From AWTP1-18 sp036518635 (lineage in GTDB: Bacteria; Pseudomonadota; Gammaproteobacteria; Burkholderiales; Rhodocyclaceae): a stretch of 12,165 nucleotides of DNA. Of this stretch, positions 7,301 to 12,165 are shown in pieces (the first letter of the stretch is position 1; each line of letters begins with the position of its first letter). The stretch spans positions 1-12,165 of the forward strand of contig DATDMT010000293.1 of assembly GCA_036518635.1 (NCBI GenBank). Direction: 5' to 3'. The notes under the pieces were generated by a model that ran no database searches, was not told the DNA's origin, and was given only the letters and a program-made list of their open reading frames with translations. A program made the position numbers and the translations under genes.

Positions 7301-8577
7301 TGTCCAAGGTCGAAGCCGGCAAGCTAGACCTGGCCGTCGCCCCCTTCCAGCCGCGCGCCCTGCTCCGCGACACCTGCGAGCTGTTCGCCGCCCAGGCCCA
7401 GGCCAAGGGCGTCGCCGTCCACTGCGAGATCGCCGCCGAGGTGCCGCCCTGGCTCGCCGGCGATGCCGGCCGGCTGCGCCAGGTGCTGACCAACCTGCTG
7501 GGCAACGCGCTCAAATTCACCGAGCGCGGCAGCGTCGGCGTGACCGCGAGCCATGAAACCCTGGCCGACGGCAGCGGCCGGCTGCGCATCGCCGTGCGCG
7601 ACAGCGGCATCGGCATGGCCGCCGAAACCGTCGCCGGCCTGTTCGCCCCCTTCTACCAGGCCGATGCTTCCACCACCCGCCGCTTCGGCGGCACCGGCCT
7701 CGGCTTGTCGATCAGCAAGCGCTTGGTGGAGCTGATGGGCGGCAGCATCAAAGCCGAATCCACCCTCGGCAGCGGCAGTTGCTTCAGCTTCTGGCTGCCG
7801 CTGCCGACCGTGGCCGCAACGGCCGCCGCGCCGCACTCGCCCGGCTTGCCGCGACCGGCGCGGGTACTGGTGGCGGACGACAATGCGACCAACCGCCAGG
7901 TGGCGCTGGCGATGCTCGAACGTCTCGGGATCGAAGCCGTCGCCGCGGCAAACGGCGAGGAGGCGATCGAGCTGTTGCGGCAGCAGCCGATCGACCTGAT
8001 CCTGCTGGATTGCCAGATGCCGACGCTGGACGGCTATCAGGCGACGCGCCGGATTCGCGCCGGTGCCGCCGGCGACGACAAGCGCGCACTGCCGATCGTG
8101 GCAATGACCGCCAGCGATCTGGACGACGATCTCGCGGCCTGCCAGACAGCGGGCATGGACGGCTACCTGAGCAAGCCGCTGGTGATCGAAACGCTGCTGC
8201 AAACCCTGCGCCAGTGGCTGCCCGGGCATGGCGCCGGCGGCGCTGCGACGCGCATCCTCGACGAAGCGGCCCTGCTCGCCAACAGCGCCGACGACCGGGA
8301 GATCGCGCGCATGGTGGCGACCTCGATCCAGGACGATCTGCCGCGCTATCTGACAGAGCTGGAACAGGCCGTCGCCGCAGCCGATTACGACAACGCCAGC
8401 CGCGCCGCACACTCCGTCAAAGGCCTGCTGCTGCAGGCCGGGGCCGGCGAGCTGGCCGGCCGTTGCCGCGAACTGGAACAGGCGCTGCGCAGCGGCGCGG
8501 CCGCCGCCCCGCTGGCGGAGCTGCATAGGGATTGCCTGATCCTGGTGAAAGAACTCGATGCCTGGCGACGACAATAA
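4363..8577 (+). CDS. Membrane hybrid sensor histidine kinase, MASE1-CHASE-PAS-PAS-HisKA-HATPase-REC-Hpt
   Basis: This 1404-residue inner-membrane kinase carries its whole phosphorelay in one chain. Residues about 18-305 are a multi-span MASE1-like region (motif SPVWPPTGIAIAALLLGG). A further membrane span (about 320-340) leads to a periplasmic CHASE-like domain (about 345-570), closed by a span at about 618-640. Two PAS domains follow (about 660-780 and 788-900). HisKA has the phospho-acceptor His931 in MSHEIRTPMNG. The ATPase domain has the N box (Asn1048), DSGIGM (Asp1080) and GGTGLGLS (from 1109). The receiver has Asp1172/Asp1173, acceptor Asp1216, Thr1249 and Lys1271. The Hpt domain has His1350 in AAHSVKG. 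All expected catalytic residues are present. The ligand is unknown; CHASE domains sense small extracellular molecules in some proteins. TTG 4363 is the earliest in-frame start but lacks a ribosome site; GTG 4402 is an alternative. The 3' end lies 56 bases before the HD-GYP gene. Confidence 0.93.
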   Translation: MPGADASPRLSRLVDRHPLAVAAGLALLYFAAARLSLLLAFEGSNASPVWPPTGIAIAALLLGGLRLWPAIALGAFAANLASFHSGHGELGVPYWIASATIALGNSAEAALGAWLLRRGSWPPFRSQRNVFRFIAAILGATVLSAGIGTASLVLAEIVPPDIAQTVAWTWWLGDVCGGLLLVPVIVAWAEHDWSAWRPRAIQAEAALAVALGGAAFIVFGGVITDHAAARPWTFLLFPLLSLAALRYSLRGATSCTLVVATLAVWGTTHAHGPFAGGPLNDSLVLLDSFLALCAAIALVLAADRAERIEQELALAGSTQSAPWLALLTALGVTILGWHLVSGQIEQNARERFLTLTRQITWTIDDRLNDYERLLRGGGGLFAASKEVERAEWREFVAYQNIRQKLQGIQGFGFVAHVSAAEKFSLEQRVQREGFPGFAVKPPGERTEYAPIIYLEPFDERNQRAFGLDLMSEPVRRAALEAARDSGRAALTGKIQLVQEDGKDIQPGLLLVLPVYRHGAAVDTVEARRAALSGYVYSPFRTRDLMLSILGHSWPEVALDVYAGRSTQADALLYADAGKGAAAGSDAFERSETFDPFGQVWTLRFRPTPQFEAGIDRQKGLLVFIAGALVSLLLFAMARAQALTGAKAAALAQKMTRELAASQARYRELYEASPAMLHSIDAEGRLLFVSDAWLATLGYTREEVLGRRSVEFLTAESRDHVLQVELPRLFQAGRNDGVALQMLRKDGQRRDVLLSAILERDQEGRPERALAFIEDITERKRTEAERSRLLAIAEQSPDFIGTADMQGHLGYHNQAALRMVGLPLDTDLSTLHIADMHPPWAAQRVLEDALPIVLRDGVWQGENALLHRDGHEIPVSQVLMVHRDAGGAPSYLSTVMRDMSEQRRAAQALALAKEAAEAASRAKSEFLANMSHEIRTPMNGVIGMAQLLATTPLDAEQQGYLAILRSSAEGLLGVINDILDLSKVEAGKLDLAVAPFQPRALLRDTCELFAAQAQAKGVAVHCEIAAEVPPWLAGDAGRLRQVLTNLLGNALKFTERGSVGVTASHETLADGSGRLRIAVRDSGIGMAAETVAGLFAPFYQADASTTRRFGGTGLGLSISKRLVELMGGSIKAESTLGSGSCFSFWLPLPTVAATAAAPHSPGLPRPARVLVADDNATNRQVALAMLERLGIEAVAAANGEEAIELLRQQPIDLILLDCQMPTLDGYQATRRIRAGAAGDDKRALPIVAMTASDLDDDLAACQTAGMDGYLSKPLVIETLLQTLRQWLPGHGAGGAATRILDEAALLANSADDREIARMVATSIQDDLPRYLTELEQAVAAADYDNASRAAHSVKGLLLQAGAGELAGRCRELEQALRSGAAAAPLAELHRDCLILVKELDAWRRQ
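7147..7191 (+). repeat. Copy 1 of an exact 45-base direct repeat at the HisKA phospho-His motif
   Basis: These 15 codons around MSHEIRTPMNGVIGM are identical base for base to 10828-10872 in the second kinase, including every synonymous position. The copies lie 3681 bases apart and in the same reading frame. The protein motif is widely conserved among hybrid kinases, so the identity may be constraint plus codon bias; gene conversion is also possible. Confidence 0.85.
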
Positions 8578-8633
8578 CCCCGTCATCGATATGCCATCCG
8601 TGATAACGTCGGCAGACTAGGAACGCGACATCC

Positions 8634-10019
8634 ATGGCTGCAAAAAACATCATTTCCGTCGAGCAGTTGCAGATCGGGGTCTACGTCTATCTGGACGTGG
8701 GCTGGATGCACCACCCCTTCAGTTTCAACAACTTCAAGATTCGCAGCGAGGAGCAACTGCAGACCATCCGCCAGCTCGGACTGCAGCAGGTGCGCTGGGA
8801 TCCCGAGCGCAGCGACCACAAACCGCTGCCGAAAGGTGCCGCTGCGCCGCCGCTCGCCGCGCAGCCTGCCGTGCCCCCCGCAGCGCCGGCAGCGACGCCG
8901 ACCGCCACGCCGGCCGCCGCCCCTGCAGCAAGCGCCACCGAGGCCGCGGCCACCCCCGCGGCCACCGTGGAGGAGACGCCGGAACAGGCCGCCCTCAAAG
9001 CTTCCATCATCGCCGCCAAGCAGGCGCGGATCGAGCGCCTGGCCGAGCACCGCGAGCAGATTGCCCGCGTCGAGCAGGCCTTCCTCAGCGCCGCCGCGGT
9101 GGTGAAGAAGATCAACCAGACGATTTTCTCCATGCCCGAGCAGACCCTGGCCGAGGCCGGGGCACTGGTCGGCGAAATGGTGGACGCCCTGCTCGCCGCC
9201 CCCGACCTGGCGATCCAGGTGATGAGCGAAAAGCCGGGGGCCGAGGAAACCTACTTCCACTCCCTGAACGTGTCCGTGCTGTCGATGATCCTGGCGCGGG
9301 AACTCCACCTGCCGGCCGAGGTGGTCCGGGTGGTGGGCATCGGCGCCCTGTTCCACGACATCGGCCTGGCCGAAATTCCGCCGCGGATCGTGCACAACCC
9401 GGGCAACCTGACCAAGGCCGAGCGGGACTTCCGCAAGCTGCACTGCCAGTACGGCGCCGATATCGGCCGCAAGGCCGGGCTGCCGTCGGCGGCGCTGCAG
9501 ATCATCAATCAGCACCACGAACGCTACGACGGCAGCGGCTATCCACGCCAGTTGAAGGGCGACACCATCGACCCGCTGGCGCGCATCGTCGCCCTCGCCA
9601 ACACCTACGACAAGCTGTGCAACCCGGCCAACATCGCCCAGGCGCTGACGCCCCACGAGGCGCTGGCGCTGATGTTCGGCCAGCAGCGCCAGCGTCACGA
9701 CCCCAAGCTCTTGCAGATTTTCATCCGCTTCATGGGCGTGTACCCGGCGGGTACCGTGGTCAGCCTGTCGAACGAGGCCATGGGCCTGGTCATCGCGGTC
9801 AATGCGGCGCGACCGCTGAAGCCGACGGTGGTGGTGTACGACCCGGAGGTGCCGAAACACGAAGCCATCGTCCTCGACCTGGAGGAAGAGCCGGACATCA
9901 ACATCACCAAGGCCATCCGCCCCGGCCAACTGCTGCCGGCAGTCTTCGACTATCTGAGTCCGCGCCGCCGCGTCAGTTACTACTTCGACCCGGGCAGCGG
10001 CCCGAATGCAGAGGGATGA
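8634..10019 (+). CDS. DUF3391 / HD-GYP domain protein (cyclic-di-GMP phosphodiesterase family, divergent active site)
   Basis: The protein has 461 residues. ATG 8634 is preceded by AGGAA at 8619-8623, and the 56 bases after the upstream kinase show no terminator. Residues about 1-65 (IISVEQLQIGVYVYLD...) match the DUF3391 N-terminal domain. An Ala/Pro-rich linker spans about 67-110. The HD-GYP domain (about 200-340) has His209 (YFHSLNV), His241-Asp242 (FHDIGL), and HHERYDGSGYP at 294-304. HD-GYP enzymes hydrolyse cyclic-di-GMP, usually to pGpG or GMP. Two conserved positions differ: the Lys of HDxGK is Leu245, and the late metal-ligand Asp of the usual VADxYDAL is Asn323 in ANTYDKLCNP. I recall the latter form in a betaproteobacterial subgroup, so it may mark a subfamily, not decay. 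No receiver or membrane segment is present, so any link to the flanking kinases is indirect. It is cytoplasmic by appearance. Confidence 0.9.
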   Translation: MAAKNIISVEQLQIGVYVYLDVGWMHHPFSFNNFKIRSEEQLQTIRQLGLQQVRWDPERSDHKPLPKGAAAPPLAAQPAVPPAAPAATPTATPAAAPAASATEAAATPAATVEETPEQAALKASIIAAKQARIERLAEHREQIARVEQAFLSAAAVVKKINQTIFSMPEQTLAEAGALVGEMVDALLAAPDLAIQVMSEKPGAEETYFHSLNVSVLSMILARELHLPAEVVRVVGIGALFHDIGLAEIPPRIVHNPGNLTKAERDFRKLHCQYGADIGRKAGLPSAALQIINQHHERYDGSGYPRQLKGDTIDPLARIVALANTYDKLCNPANIAQALTPHEALALMFGQQRQRHDPKLLQIFIRFMGVYPAGTVVSLSNEAMGLVIAVNAARPLKPTVVVYDPEVPKHEAIVLDLEEEPDINITKAIRPGQLLPAVFDYLSPRRRVSYYFDPGSGPNAEG

Positions 10020-10026
10020 TGACGGC

Positions 10027-12165
<2,139 letters not shown>

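Noticed and set aside
7324..8586. 420-codon minus-strand frame opposite the ATPase, receiver and Hpt region of the first kinase
   Set aside because: Antisense composition without motifs; it overlaps fully with conserved catalytic sequence on the + strand.
8836..8970. Possible tandem DNA repeat in the HD-GYP gene
   Set aside because: The pattern is irregular Ala/Pro/Thr codon usage in a flexible linker, with no constant repeat unit.

Overview
The window is GC-rich and densely coded, with every supported gene on the + strand and G/C strongly favoured at third codon positions. Gene content and protein style suggest a Gram-negative proteobacterium, most likely a betaproteobacterium of the Rhodocyclales/Azoarcus kind. 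That placement is inference from the protein families, not from a marker gene. No tRNA, rRNA, CRISPR array, insertion sequence or attachment site was seen.

Region 1 (1-4210) is the end of a fatty-acid beta-oxidation operon. It holds the C-terminal two thirds of electron transfer flavoprotein alpha, a 595-residue acyl-CoA dehydrogenase of the long subfamily, and a FadB-like protein. The dehydrogenase oxidises an acyl-CoA and would pass electrons to ETF; the FadB-like protein would hydrate the resulting enoyl-CoA. The FadB-like protein is unusual. Its hydratase half is intact, but the NAD-binding Rossmann domain of the hydroxyacyl-CoA dehydrogenase half is absent. The remaining dehydrogenase segment keeps the family's His/Glu pair and has Tyr at the conserved Asn position. 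A terminator-like hairpin sits directly against this gene's start codon, and a strong terminator closes the operon at 4186-4210.

Region 2 (about 4211-12165) is a signalling operon. An AT-richer promoter-like patch precedes a 1404-residue membrane hybrid histidine kinase (MASE1-CHASE-PAS-PAS-HisKA-HATPase-REC-Hpt). Next come a DUF3391/HD-GYP protein and, 7 bases after it, a soluble hybrid kinase (PAS-PAS-HisKA-HATPase-REC-REC...) that runs off the right edge. The layout suggests a multistep phosphorelay linked to cyclic-di-GMP turnover. No DNA-binding response regulator is visible. Several conserved positions are changed: HDIGK to HDIGL and the late metal-ligand Asp to Asn in the HD-GYP protein, and one acidic-pocket Asp to Arg in the first receiver of the second kinase.

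The best candidates for something undescribed are the FadB-like protein without its NAD domain, with its hairpin-abutted start, and the two-kinase operon around a divergent HD-GYP protein.
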